Source of the DNA: Roseiarcus sp963779095
Lineage (GTDB): Bacteria > Pseudomonadota > Alphaproteobacteria > Rhizobiales > Beijerinckiaceae
Direction of reading: 5' to 3'
DNA: 64,000 nucleotides
Assembly (NCBI GenBank): GCA_963779095.1
Contig: CAVZWU010000011.1
Coordinates: forward strand, 620,001 to 684,000
Below are positions 55,846 through 64,000 of the stretch, piece after piece. Within the stretch, counting starts at the first letter, position 1. Every line of letters starts with the position of its first letter. Position numbers and translations under genes: made by a program. Under the pieces are notes generated by a model that worked only from the letters and a program-made list of their open reading frames with translations, did no database searches and had not been told where the DNA came from.

Positions 55846-56586
55846 CTACCACCGGTTCACCGGAAGAATGAAGATCTGAGCGATCTGCATGTGCGCGGGC
55901 TGCTCCAGCGCGAACAGCACCGAGCGGGCGATATCCTCGGGTTCGAGAGCGATCCGCGCCTGATCAAAATAGGCCTGCTCGAGGCTGCGGTCGCCGCGGT
56001 GGCGCTTGAGAATGATGTTCGTCCGCGTAAGCCCGGGGAGCACCTCGGTCACCCGGATCGCCGTGTCGGCAAGATCGGCGCGCAATCCGTCGCTGAACGC
56101 CCTGACGCCAGCCTTGCTGGTCGTATAGGCGACCATTTCAGGCACGAGCCTGAGCGCGCTGATCGAGCTCATATTGACGATGTCTCCTGAGTTCCGTTCA
56201 ATCATCCCCGGCACGACCGCGCGCGTGACCCGAATCATGCCGGTCAGATTGACGTCGAGGATGTTCGTCCAGTCGTCCGCGGGGCCGCGGGCGAAATGGG
56301 TTCGCCCGCCGACGTCGTGCCCCGCATTGTTGATCAGAATGTCGATCGGGCGGAAGTCCGCAGGGATCTCATCGAGAAGCCTGTCGACCGCCGGATAATT
56401 CGTCACGTCGAGCTCGAGCGGCAAGGCGCGAGGACCAAGCGCGCCGGCCAGCTCGCGCGTGGCCTCGCCGTCGATATCCGCGAACGTGACCCGCACGCCG
56501 CGTTCAAGGAGCGCCGAGGCGATCGCCTTGCCAATGCCGCTCGCCGCCCCGGTCACCAGAGCATTGCGTCCGCCGAGCGCCGGCAT
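55846..56586 (-). CDS. SDR-family oxidoreductase (YdfG-like)
   Basis: 246 residues, intact. Cofactor motif TGAASGIGKA at residues 12-21, NNAGHDVGGR, catalytic Ser in NMSSISALRL and Y-x-x-x-K as YTTSK. The C-terminal QIFILPVNRW ending is typical of the YdfG / serine 3-dehydrogenase-like NADP SDRs. It is divergent from the third ABC operon across a 213-base gap, so it may oxidise the sugar or hydroxy acid that this importer brings in. Confidence 0.88.
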   Translation of the reverse strand: MPALGGRNALVTGAASGIGKAIASALLERGVRVTFADIDGEATRELAGALGPRALPLELDVTNYPAVDRLLDEIPADFRPIDILINNAGHDVGGRTHFARGPADDWTNILDVNLTGMIRVTRAVVPGMIERNSGDIVNMSSISALRLVPEMVAYTTSKAGVRAFSDGLRADLADTAIRVTEVLPGLTRTNIILKRHRGDRSLEQAYFDQARIALEPEDIARSVLFALEQPAHMQIAQIFILPVNRW

Positions 56587-56799
56587 CGCAGGGACCTCCC
56601 GGGGCGCGTCCGCTCATGTCGCGAGCGCGCCAACCGTCTACCCCGGCCAAATTCATGCGGGAAATCATAACTGTTATTTCTTCCCCCCGTCTTTGCATCA
56701 ACCGCCGGGCGGTCGATCCTCGGCGCGAAAACAAATCACCAATTTCGGGGCTGGAGCGCGCCATTCGATGGCCCACGCCGACGGCTCGGTAAACCTCGC

Positions 56800-57795
56800 A
56801 TGCCGTCACTCGATCTTCGCAGGCCCAGGATCACGCAGGAAAGCGTCGTCTTCGCCCTTGCGGCTGGGCTGTTCATCGTCTTCTCGCTGACGCTGCACAA
56901 TTTCTTGACGCCGGGCAATCTTATCGCGCTCGTGCGCAGCGTCTCAATTCTCGGCATTCTTGGGCTCGGCATGGGGCTCGTGGTGATCGGGCGCGGGATC
57001 GATCTGGCGATGGTCGCGATCATGGTCGTCGCTGTCTCCTGGGTGTTGTCGCTTGCGACCCACCAGGGCGTGCCCGTTGGCTGGGCGCTTCTCATCGGCG
57101 CAGCCTTCTCGACTGTCGCCGGATTGATCAGCGGCGTCCTCATCGCCTACGCCGTTGTCCCGGCGATCTTCACCACACTTGCGATGGGCCTCGTGATTTA
57201 TGGCGTGGGCCGGGCCTGGCTGTTCGAGGTGGATGTCCAGAACACGCCAAACGAGTCGGCGTTCTTCCATTTTGTCGGCTCCGCCAACCTCTTCGGCTTG
57301 CCCCTCCCGATCGTGCTTTTCGCGCTTATCGCCCTCGTGCTCTGGGCGGTGCTGCGATGGACCCGCTTCGGCCGTTACATTTATGCAAGCGGCGACAATC
57401 CCTCGGCGGCGCGCAATGCGGGCGTCCCTCTGCGCCCGCTCATCGTCTCCCAATATGTGATCACGGCGCTCATCGCCTATGCGGCCGGCCTTGTCATGGC
57501 GGCGACGTCGGACGGCATGAGCACCCGGGTCTATAACTCGACCATGATCTACGACGTGCTGCTCGTCGTGGTGCTCGGCGGCATCGGCCTCAGCGGCGGG
57601 CGCGGGAGCGTGCGCAATGTGCTGGTCGGCACGCTGCTCATCGGCGTGCTCCTCGACGGCATGACGATCCTGGACATTCCCTATGTCGAGCAGAACCTGA
57701 TCAAGAGCGTGATCCTGCTCATCGCGATCGTCATCGACAGCTTCGTCAACCCTCGCGACGAGCAGACCGCCCAGCAGGAGCAGGGAGACATCTAA
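56800..57795 (+). CDS. ABC sugar importer permease (RbsC type)
   Basis: 331 residues, intact, eight to ten membrane helices. VRSVSILGILGLGMGLVVIG and GIDLAMVAIMVVAVSW are the family motif with the IDL sequence; LVVVLGGIGLSGGRGSVRNV is the conserved C-terminal loop. First gene of the third importer operon; the SBP follows after 34 bases. The operon has a second, fused permease, so the channel is probably a heterodimer. Confidence 0.92.
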   Translation: MPSLDLRRPRITQESVVFALAAGLFIVFSLTLHNFLTPGNLIALVRSVSILGILGLGMGLVVIGRGIDLAMVAIMVVAVSWVLSLATHQGVPVGWALLIGAAFSTVAGLISGVLIAYAVVPAIFTTLAMGLVIYGVGRAWLFEVDVQNTPNESAFFHFVGSANLFGLPLPIVLFALIALVLWAVLRWTRFGRYIYASGDNPSAARNAGVPLRPLIVSQYVITALIAYAAGLVMAATSDGMSTRVYNSTMIYDVLLVVVLGGIGLSGGRGSVRNVLVGTLLIGVLLDGMTILDIPYVEQNLIKSVILLIAIVIDSFVNPRDEQTAQQEQGDI

Positions 57796-57829
57796 CTTAA
57801 CTAGGAAAAGTGAAACAGGGAGGACCGCA

Positions 57830-58840
57830 ATGAAACTGAGAATGCTGCTGATACTTGCGCTCGGCTTGGTCATGGCCGCCGCAGGCGCGCAGGCCGAGGA
57901 AAAGGGTCTTGATAACCACGCCAAGCGCACCCCGTACTATGACAAGCTGAAGGGCAAGAAGGTCATCTTCGTGCCGCTGGCGATGGGCTTCGATCTCACC
58001 GAAGGCTGGGCGGCGATCATGCGCCGGCAGGCCAAGGACCTCGGCTACGACTTCGAGATCCGCGATCCCAACTGGAGCACCGACGCGGGCACGCGCGCCA
58101 TCACCGAGGCGATCTCGCAAAAGCCAGATCTCCTGATCGTCCACAATCCGGACCTGCAGTCCTACGCCAAACTTGAGCAGCGCGCCGTGCAGGCGGGCAT
58201 CAAGGTGCTGCAGGTGAACCTCGAGACCGTCAATCCGACCGACTACTACGTCGGCGCCGATTGGGTGAAGGTTGGCCTCATCGAGGCGCAGGCGCTCGTC
58301 GATCATTGCGGGAAGGGATCCGGCAAATCGGGCAAGGTCGCGATCCTCGAGGGTCAGCCGACCGCCGCCTCCAATCTCTACGAGCTCTACGCCTACTATC
58401 ACACCTTCGCCGATCATCCGGAGATTCAGGTGGTCGCCGACCAGGCGGCGACCTACGATCCGGCAAAGGCGCGCGCCATCATCGAGACTGTGCTGCAGCA
58501 GCACCCCGACCTCTGCGGCATCGTCGGCAACTGGGACAACCAGGACGTCGGCGCAGGCGCCGCCGTGCAGGCCGCCGGCAAGACCGGTCAGATCTTCATT
58601 GTCACTTCAGGCGGCGGCAGCAAGACCGGCTGCGACAACATCAGCAAGGGGCTGCTCAGCGAGATCGTGAGCTATGACGTACCGCTGCAGGGCGATGCGC
58701 TCAATCAGGCGATTGTCGAGCTCCTGTTGTCACCCGCCAAGGCCGGCTCGATCCAGACCACCTATTTCACGCCGCTCACCCTGCAGACGAAGGACAGCAT
58801 CACGCCGCGCCAATGCTGGACGCTCGACGAGCTGAAGTAG
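57830..58840 (+). CDS. Periplasmic sugar-binding protein (RbsB/MglB-like)
   Basis: 336 residues, intact. Signal MKLRMLLILALGLVMAAAGA with cleavage about AQA before EEKGLD. The type I periplasmic-binding fold is shown by KGKKVIFVPLAMGFDLTEGW, SQKPDLLIVHNPDLQSYAKL and GIVGNWDNQDVGAGAAVQA. AGGGAGGA precedes the ATG. Next comes the permease-propeller fusion. The ligand cannot be named, but the propeller enzymes suggest a sugar lactone or sugar acid. Confidence 0.92.
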   Translation: MKLRMLLILALGLVMAAAGAQAEEKGLDNHAKRTPYYDKLKGKKVIFVPLAMGFDLTEGWAAIMRRQAKDLGYDFEIRDPNWSTDAGTRAITEAISQKPDLLIVHNPDLQSYAKLEQRAVQAGIKVLQVNLETVNPTDYYVGADWVKVGLIEAQALVDHCGKGSGKSGKVAILEGQPTAASNLYELYAYYHTFADHPEIQVVADQAATYDPAKARAIIETVLQQHPDLCGIVGNWDNQDVGAGAAVQAAGKTGQIFIVTSGGGSKTGCDNISKGLLSEIVSYDVPLQGDALNQAIVELLLSPAKAGSIQTTYFTPLTLQTKDSITPRQCWTLDELK

Positions 58841-58881
58841 GAGGCCGCCCTGGCTTTCCTGCTGACAGGACGGGCGCGCCT

Positions 58882-61009
58882 GTGACGCGCGGGGCTAGGG
58901 ACCGGCTGACCCAGTTGCGCTACCAGTATTTCCCCGATCACCTGATCGGGGAAATACTGACCAAGCGCTGGATCGACAACGCGATCCCCTTCCTCGTCCT
59001 TCTTATCGCAGTCTGCGTTTTCAGCGCGCTGGTCCCGGGCTTCCTCACCATCAACGGGCTCAGCGATCTCGGGCGGCAGTTCGCCGAGTTCGGGCTGATC
59101 GTGCTCGGGCTGACCATCGTCATGATCTCGGGCGGCATCGACCTCTCGGTGGCCTCCGTCTACACCCTCGCGGTCCTGCTCTCGCTCATCTGCGTGAATG
59201 TCGAGGGTTGGCCGGTCTGGCTCAGCTTCCTCGCGGTCATGGCGCTCGGCGTCGTCTGCGGCTCGATCAATGGCTATCTGGTCGGCTATCTCCGGCTCCG
59301 CGCCTTCCTGACAACGCTGGTCACGCTCATCATCTTCCGCTCGATCTACGACATCGTCTTCCTGCGGGCGTCGACGGCGATCATTTCGAGTCTCTCGGAT
59401 TCCGACGTCTGGACCTTCATCGGCGAAGGAACCTTCCTTGGCGTGCCCTTTACCCTTGTCGTGACCGCCGTCATCGCCATCGTCTGGCACATCGTCCTGT
59501 CGCGGACGCGGCCCGGCTGGCGGCTCACCGCCGTAGGCGGCGCGCGGCGGTCGGCCTATAACGCCGGCATCAAGGTGCGCCGCACAGTCTGCCTGGCCTA
59601 TGTCTGGTCATCGGTTCTGAGCGCGCTCGCCGGATTCCTGTTCGCCGCCCGCATCGGCAGCACGGGGGCGGACACAGGCGTGGGGCTCGAGGTCTCCGCG
59701 CTGACCGCGGCGGTCCTCGGCGGCAATTCGCTTGGCGGAGGGCGCGGCTCGGTCGCCAAGGCGGTCATGGGCGCGCTGCTCGTCCTGATCGTCACCGACA
59801 GCCTCACGAGCTTCGGTGTCTCCGGGCCGGTGAACTCCACCGTGCTGGGCTGCGTGCTCATCGCCGCGGTCTTCGTCGACATGCGCTTCCTGCGCAATCG
59901 CGACAAGTGGCTCTCCAAGGTCTATGTGTCGCCGGCTTATCTGTCGCTTCCGCCCCCGCCGTCCGCGCTCGATCCGGGCTCGCCTTACGCGCTCAACGAC
60001 AAGCTGCGTTCGGTGGAGATTATTGGCCTTGGCCAGATCGAGGGGCCGGAGGACGTCATCCTCGACCGCGACGACAATCTCTATTGCGGCACCCGTCACG
60101 GCGACATTGTCCGTTTCTTCGGCCCAGACCACAAGCGCAGCGAAGTGTTCGCCCACATCGGCGGCCATCCGCTCGGGATGGCGTTCGACCGCAAGGGGGA
60201 CCTTCTCGTATGCATCGGCGGCATGGGCCTCTACGCCGTCTCGCCCGACAGGACGGTCGCGAAACTCACCGACGAGACAAATCGAAGCTGGCTCTCGGTC
60301 GTCGACGATTCGAGACTGAGGCTCGCCGACGACGCTGACGTCGCGCCGGACGGGCGCGTCTATTTCAGCGAGGCGACCGTCCGGTACGAGCAGGAGGAAT
60401 GGGCGACCGATGCGCTCGAGAGCCGCGGCAACGGGCGCATAGTCTGTTACGATCCAAAGACCGGCTCGAACTCGAACGATCATCCATAAGATTGTGTTCG
60501 CGAACGGCGTCTGCATGTCGCGGGACGGCTGCTCGTTCTTCTTCGCCGAGAGCTGGACCTGTTCGATCAAGCGCTACTATTTCGATGGCCCGAAGACCGG
60601 AAAGGTCGAAACTGTCATCGCCAATCTTCCGGGGTATCCGGACAACATCAACCGCGCGTCGGACGGCTGCTACTGGGCGGCGCTGCTCGGCATGCGCACG
60701 CCGGCGCTCGATCTCGCGCTCGCCATGCCCGGCTTTCGCCGCCGCATGGCGAAACGCGTCGCACCCGAGCTCTGGCTCTACCCGAACATCAACACCGGCT
60801 GCGTCATCAAGTTTGACGAGGACGGGCGGGTCGTCGAGAGCCTGTGGGACCTAGGCGGCGTCAACCACCCGATGATCACCTCGATGCGCGAGCACAAGGG
60901 CTGGCTCTATCTCGGCGGCGTCTCCAACAATCGCATCGGCCGCTACAGGATTCCCGGCGCGGATCCCAACTGGAACGCCCAGGACGATTATTGGGGCAAG
61001 GCGAAATGA
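58882..61009 (+). CDS. ABC permease fused to a strictosidine-synthase/SMP-30-like beta-propeller, frameshifted
   Basis: Residues 1-345 form an RbsC-type permease (KRWIDNAIPFLVLLIAV; VLGLTIVMISGGIDLSVAS; VLGGNSLGGGRGSVAKAVMG). A Pro-rich linker SLPPPPSALDPGS (about 355-367) leads into a beta-propeller of about 340 residues with GPEDVILDRDDNLYCGT, DVAPDGRVYFSEAT, VFANGVCMSRDGCSFFFAES and PGYPDNINRASDGCYW. This matches the strictosidine synthase-like/SMP-30 family of lactonases and esterases. A +1 shift near 60463 lies in the propeller, so the fusion point itself (60 codons before any error) is not an artefact. GTG 58882 is preferred. After repair: about 709 residues. Confidence 0.86.
58924..58959. 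repeat. Perfect 17-bp inverted repeat near the start of the fused permease gene
   Basis: CAGTATTTCCCCGATCA (58924-58940) and its exact complement at 58943-58959 are separated only by CC. The whole 36 bases lie within codons 15-26 of the permease frame and would form a very stable hairpin in DNA or mRNA. Confidence 0.95.
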
Positions 61010-62127
61010 TCGCCGCTCTCAAGCGCGCCTACGCCGCGTTCCGCGGTTTCGACGACGAGACCGGCTCGGTGCCCATGATGGATGGCCCGTTGCGGCCGAA
61101 CGCGTTGCTTGACGCCGCGCGTGTCGCGCTGGCGCTGCCGGACGTCGACAACCTCACGCTGCATAGAGGGGAGCTCGTCTGCTCGAGCGGAAAGGAGATC
61201 TTGCGGCTCTCGCCCGATAGGAGAGACCTTACGATCTCGGACCGACGCGCTTTCGACGCGGCGGTGAGCTTCATCGCCGCGGGACCCGGAGACAGTCTTG
61301 CGGTCGGCCTCGACGGGCGCGGCGTGCTGATCGCCGAAGGCCCGCACGCGGGCCGGATGATCAAAGCCGCGGGCGGACGCGGCCTTACCTGCCCGACGGC
61401 GGGGCTTTTTCCCGATCTGAACCGGCTCGTTGTCGCGAGCGGCGCGGCGGCCGGGACCGCCGCCGACTGGAAACGCGACCTCATGGAGCGCGGCGCGAGC
61501 GGGGCAGTGTGGCTCATCGACCTTTCCCGCGCCGATTCCACGCCCCAGCCGCTTGCCGAAGGCCTCGCCTTCCCTAGCGGCTTAGCGCGCGCGAGCGACG
61601 GCCGGCTTCTCCTCTCGGAGACGTGGCTGCATCGGGTGATCGCGCTCGACACTGAGAGAGGCGGCGCGCCCGAGCCGCTGCTCTCCGACCTACCCGCCTA
61701 TCCCTGGCGCATCGCGCCGGCTCATGACGGCGGGTTCTGGCTTGCGTTGTTCGCGCCGCGCAATCAGCTGGTCGAATTCGTCCTGCGCGAGGACGACTAC
61801 CGCCGGCGCATGATCGAGACCGTCGATCCGGCCTTCTGGATTGCGCCTTCGCTGTCGAGCGGCGCAAGCTTCCTCGAGCCAATCCAGGGCGGGGCGCGCA
61901 AGAAGCTCAATATGCTGAAGCCCTGGTCGCCGAGCTGGTCCTACGGGCTTGTCGCCCGCTGCAGTCCCGCGATGCGCCCGCTCTCGAGCTTTCATAGCCG
62001 AGCCGACGGAGCGGTGCACGGGGTCACCTCCTGCTGCGAGATTGGCGAGACGCTCTACGTCGCCGCCAGGGGCTCGGGCCGGATCGTCGCGATCGACCTT
62101 TCAAACGGAGCGGGGCGCCGATCGTGA
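61006..62127 (+). CDS. Second strictosidine-synthase/SMP-30-like beta-propeller protein
   Basis: 373 residues, intact. The ATG overlaps the stop of the fused gene (ATGA). Propeller repeats are seen in LTLHRGELVCSSGKEILRL, AEGLAFPSGLARASDGRLLL, LPAYPWRIAPAHDGGFWLAL and VTSCCEIGETLYVAARGSGR. No signal peptide or membrane helix is found, so it should be cytoplasmic. It is similar in kind to the fused domain but clearly divergent. A lactonase or sensor role next to a sugar importer is likely. Confidence 0.85.
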   Translation: MIAALKRAYAAFRGFDDETGSVPMMDGPLRPNALLDAARVALALPDVDNLTLHRGELVCSSGKEILRLSPDRRDLTISDRRAFDAAVSFIAAGPGDSLAVGLDGRGVLIAEGPHAGRMIKAAGGRGLTCPTAGLFPDLNRLVVASGAAAGTAADWKRDLMERGASGAVWLIDLSRADSTPQPLAEGLAFPSGLARASDGRLLLSETWLHRVIALDTERGGAPEPLLSDLPAYPWRIAPAHDGGFWLALFAPRNQLVEFVLREDDYRRRMIETVDPAFWIAPSLSSGASFLEPIQGGARKKLNMLKPWSPSWSYGLVARCSPAMRPLSSFHSRADGAVHGVTSCCEIGETLYVAARGSGRIVAIDLSNGAGRRS

Positions 62128-63620
62128 GCCCGATTCTCGAATTCAGGCGCGCGACCAAGACATTTCGCGGCATTCCGGCGATCAAGGACGTCGACTTCAC
62201 GCTCGGCGCAGGCGAGATCCACGCCATCGTCGGCGAGAACGGCGCAGGCAAGTCGACCCTGATGAAAGTCCTCGCCGGCGTCTACGAGCTGACCTCGGGC
62301 GAACTGGTCTTTGATGGCCAGCCGCTTCGCCTCAAGACGCCCGCCGAGGCGCTCGCCCGCGGCGTCGCCATGGTGTTTCAGGAGACGAATCTCGTCCCGT
62401 CGATGAGCGTGGCGCAGAACATCTATCTTGGCGAGGAGAAGCTCTTCAACCGGCTGCGCGGCCTCTATATCCAGGCCCAGCGCTTTCTGCTGTCGCTCAA
62501 CTTCTATGTTGACCCGATGGCGCTCGTCTCGACGCTGGGCGCAGGCAAGAAGCAGATGGTGGAGATCGCGCGCGCCGTGCACCATCACGCGCGCGTTCTG
62601 ATCTTCGACGAGCCGACCGCAGCGCTCACGCCCGAGGAGAAGTTTCACTTCTTCAATCTCGTCCGCAGGCTGCAGCAGGGCGGCATGTCGATCATCTTCA
62701 TCAGTCATGCGCTCGAGGAAGCCCTCGCGCTATCGGACCGGATCACGGTGCTGCGCGACGGCGAGGTGGTGGCGACGGACGTAACCAGCAATTTCGACCG
62801 CGAGCGGCTGGTGCAGGCGATGGTCGGCCGAAGTCTGTCGGGCGAACTCTACGGGTCCGCCCAAGCCCGCAAGACCCGCCCCTACGGCGCGGAAATCCTC
62901 AGCGTGCGCAATCTCTCGATGGGCGGCCTCGTTCGCAATACCTCGTTCTCGATCTTTTCAGGACAGGTCACGGGCGTCTTCGGGCTCGTGGGCGCGGGGC
63001 GAACCGAAACGATGAAGATCGTCGCCGGCGTGCTGAAGCGGGACTTCTTCCACGGCGGCGAAGTGCGCTTCAAGGCGCGCCCGGTGCGCTACCGGACCCC
63101 AAGGCCCGCGGTCGTCGACGGCATCGTCTATGTGACCGAGGACCGCAAGGTCGAGGGCTTTTTCGAGAGCATGTCGATCGCCGAGAATATTCAGCTCGGC
63201 AAGCTGACGGAGGGCGAGAACCCGCTTAAGCTCGTCACCATGGCGCAGGCGCGCGAGATGGCGGCCGAGTGGACGAAGCGCCTCGGCGTGCGTGCGATCG
63301 ATCCCGGCGCACGGGTGATCGAGCTCTCGGGAGGAAATCAGCAGAAGGTGGTGATCGCAAAATCGCTGATCCAGAAGCCCGAGCTCGTGATCTTCGACGA
63401 GCCGACCCGCGGCGTCGACGTCGGCGCCATCGTCGAGATCCACCGTTTCATCAACGAACTCGCCGACGATGGCGTCGCGGTCGTCGTCATCTCGTCCTAC
63501 CTGCCGGAAGTCCTGGCGCTCTCGGATCGCATCCTCGTCGCGCGGCAGGGACGGATCGTCGAGGAAATGGATCTTTCCGAGGCGACCGAGTCCAAAATCA
63601 TGTATGCGGCGGTTCACTGA
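62124..63620 (+). CDS. ABC sugar importer ATPase with two nucleotide-binding domains (MglA/RbsA type)
   Basis: 498 residues, intact. GTG 62124 overlaps the preceding stop (GTGA). First domain: Walker A GENGAGKST, signature-like STLGAGKKQMVEIARA, Walker B VLIFDEPTAAL. Second: GLVGAGRTETMKIVAG in place of Walker A, signature LSGGNQQKVVIAKS, Walker B LVIFDEPTRGVD. Last gene of the five-gene operon permease, SBP, permease-propeller, propeller, ATPase. Confidence 0.94.
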   Translation: MSPILEFRRATKTFRGIPAIKDVDFTLGAGEIHAIVGENGAGKSTLMKVLAGVYELTSGELVFDGQPLRLKTPAEALARGVAMVFQETNLVPSMSVAQNIYLGEEKLFNRLRGLYIQAQRFLLSLNFYVDPMALVSTLGAGKKQMVEIARAVHHHARVLIFDEPTAALTPEEKFHFFNLVRRLQQGGMSIIFISHALEEALALSDRITVLRDGEVVATDVTSNFDRERLVQAMVGRSLSGELYGSAQARKTRPYGAEILSVRNLSMGGLVRNTSFSIFSGQVTGVFGLVGAGRTETMKIVAGVLKRDFFHGGEVRFKARPVRYRTPRPAVVDGIVYVTEDRKVEGFFESMSIAENIQLGKLTEGENPLKLVTMAQAREMAAEWTKRLGVRAIDPGARVIELSGGNQQKVVIAKSLIQKPELVIFDEPTRGVDVGAIVEIHRFINELADDGVAVVVISSYLPEVLALSDRILVARQGRIVEEMDLSEATESKIMYAAVH

Positions 63621-63703
63621 GCGCGCGAGGGCCGGGGCAGAGGCCCAGTGGCCGGTTCGAGGGGGGCCCGAAACAAGTTCTTTCCGATAAACAGAATCGG
63701 CGC

Positions 63704-63709
63704 TATAAT
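63704..63709 (+). promoter_or_regulatory. Consensus -10 box for the last gene
   Basis: TATAAT at 63704-63709 lies 35 bases before ATG 63744. A -35 element at about 63681 (TTTCCG) is poor. A perfect -10 in this GC-rich sequence suggests that the next gene has its own promoter. Confidence 0.5.
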
Positions 63710-63743
63710 CTCTGTTTTTCCCCCATGCAACGGAGAAACAGAA

Positions 63744-64000
63744 ATGAACGACCATCCACCGCCCCCGCCGCAGGCCGCCGGGGCTCGAGCCGAAGTGCGG
63801 GCGCGGCGCGAAAACAGGCTCGAGCGGCGGGAGCGCTGCTTCAACCTGATGATGTCGGGCTATACCTTGCGCCAGATCGCAAAAATGGTGCAGGCCAGCT
63901 CCGCCACAGTTCGCCGCGAAGTCGACCGGGCGCTCGCCGAACGGCGGCTCGACGCGCCCCAACGCTTCGCTCGGGTGCAAGTCGCACGGCTCATGAAGGC
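63744..64000 (+). CDS. Helix-turn-helix protein, cut by the window edge (5' part)
   Basis: 85 codons are visible. After MNDHPPPPPQAAGARA, an Arg-rich helix (RARRENRLERRERC) precedes LMMSGYTLRQIAKMVQASSA, a clear helix-turn-helix, then TVRREVDRALAERR. It recalls small DNA-binding proteins of prophages, such as terminase small subunits, but could be a regulator. It has its own -10 box and lies 123 bases past the importer operon. The 3' end is outside the window. Confidence 0.6.
   Translation, partial: MNDHPPPPPQAAGARAEVRARRENRLERRERCFNLMMSGYTLRQIAKMVQASSATVRREVDRALAERRLDAPQRFARVQVARLMK

Overview
The window is high-G+C DNA that reads as a chromosome segment of an alphaproteobacterium, most likely order Hyphomicrobiales (Rhizobiales). 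The order hisB-hisH-hisA-hisF followed by ubiE-ubiB-coaBC-dut, the many BMP/Rbs/Ugp-type ABC importers, the strictosidine-synthase-like genes next to sugar importers and the rhizobial-type insertion sequences all fit this. I cannot name a genus.

Layout. 0-4.5 kb: an oleate-hydratase-like flavoprotein and alaS. 4.5-19.2 kb: a catabolic island on both strands (TIM-barrel hypothetical, COG3618 hydrolase, D-threonine-aldolase-like enzyme, M20 peptidase, RidA, COG3964 amidohydrolase, a Ugp/Mal-type ABC sugar importer, Gfo/Idh oxidoreductase, CutC, two SDRs), closed by a clear intrinsic terminator. 19.3-22.2 kb: a small secreted protein and an orphan molybdopterin hydroxylase large subunit (CoxL form II type). 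22.4-31.1 kb: core metabolism: hisB, hisH, hisA, hisF, ubiE, ubiB, coaBC, dut, an Rrf2 regulator and cysK. 31.1-35.2 kb: two tandem Gly/Tyr/His-rich lipoproteins, a thioesterase, a NUDIX hydrolase, an MgtC remnant and a PAP2 phosphatase. 35.2-38.3 kb: an IS5-like element with an IS630-family element next to it, sitting in the wreck of a type I restriction-modification locus. 38.3-54.9 kb: a second catabolic island that looks like hydantoin/ureide use: DUF3891, a PuuE-like allantoinase, an Rbs-type importer, HyuA/HyuB, an oxidoreductase, an M20 carbamoylase-type hydrolase and a BMP/NupPQ-type nucleoside importer. 55.2-55.8 kb: a lone hypothetical gene and a roughly 100-bp MITE-like element. 55.8-63.6 kb: an SDR and a third ABC sugar importer operon in which one permease is fused to a beta-propeller and a second propeller is a separate gene. 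The window ends in a helix-turn-helix gene cut by the edge.

The three importer clusters suggest a soil or plant-associated heterotroph living on nitrogenous heterocycles, amino-sugar or D-amino-acid derivatives, and sugars.

A dominant technical feature is that many genes, including genes expected to be essential (alaS, hisB, hisH, hisA, ubiE, ubiB), are split by single-base frameshifts. Up to about 28 kb nearly all are +1 insertions; from about 35 to 55 kb most are -1 deletions. Each gene is otherwise full length and well conserved, so I treat these as consensus errors and annotate each gene over its whole length.
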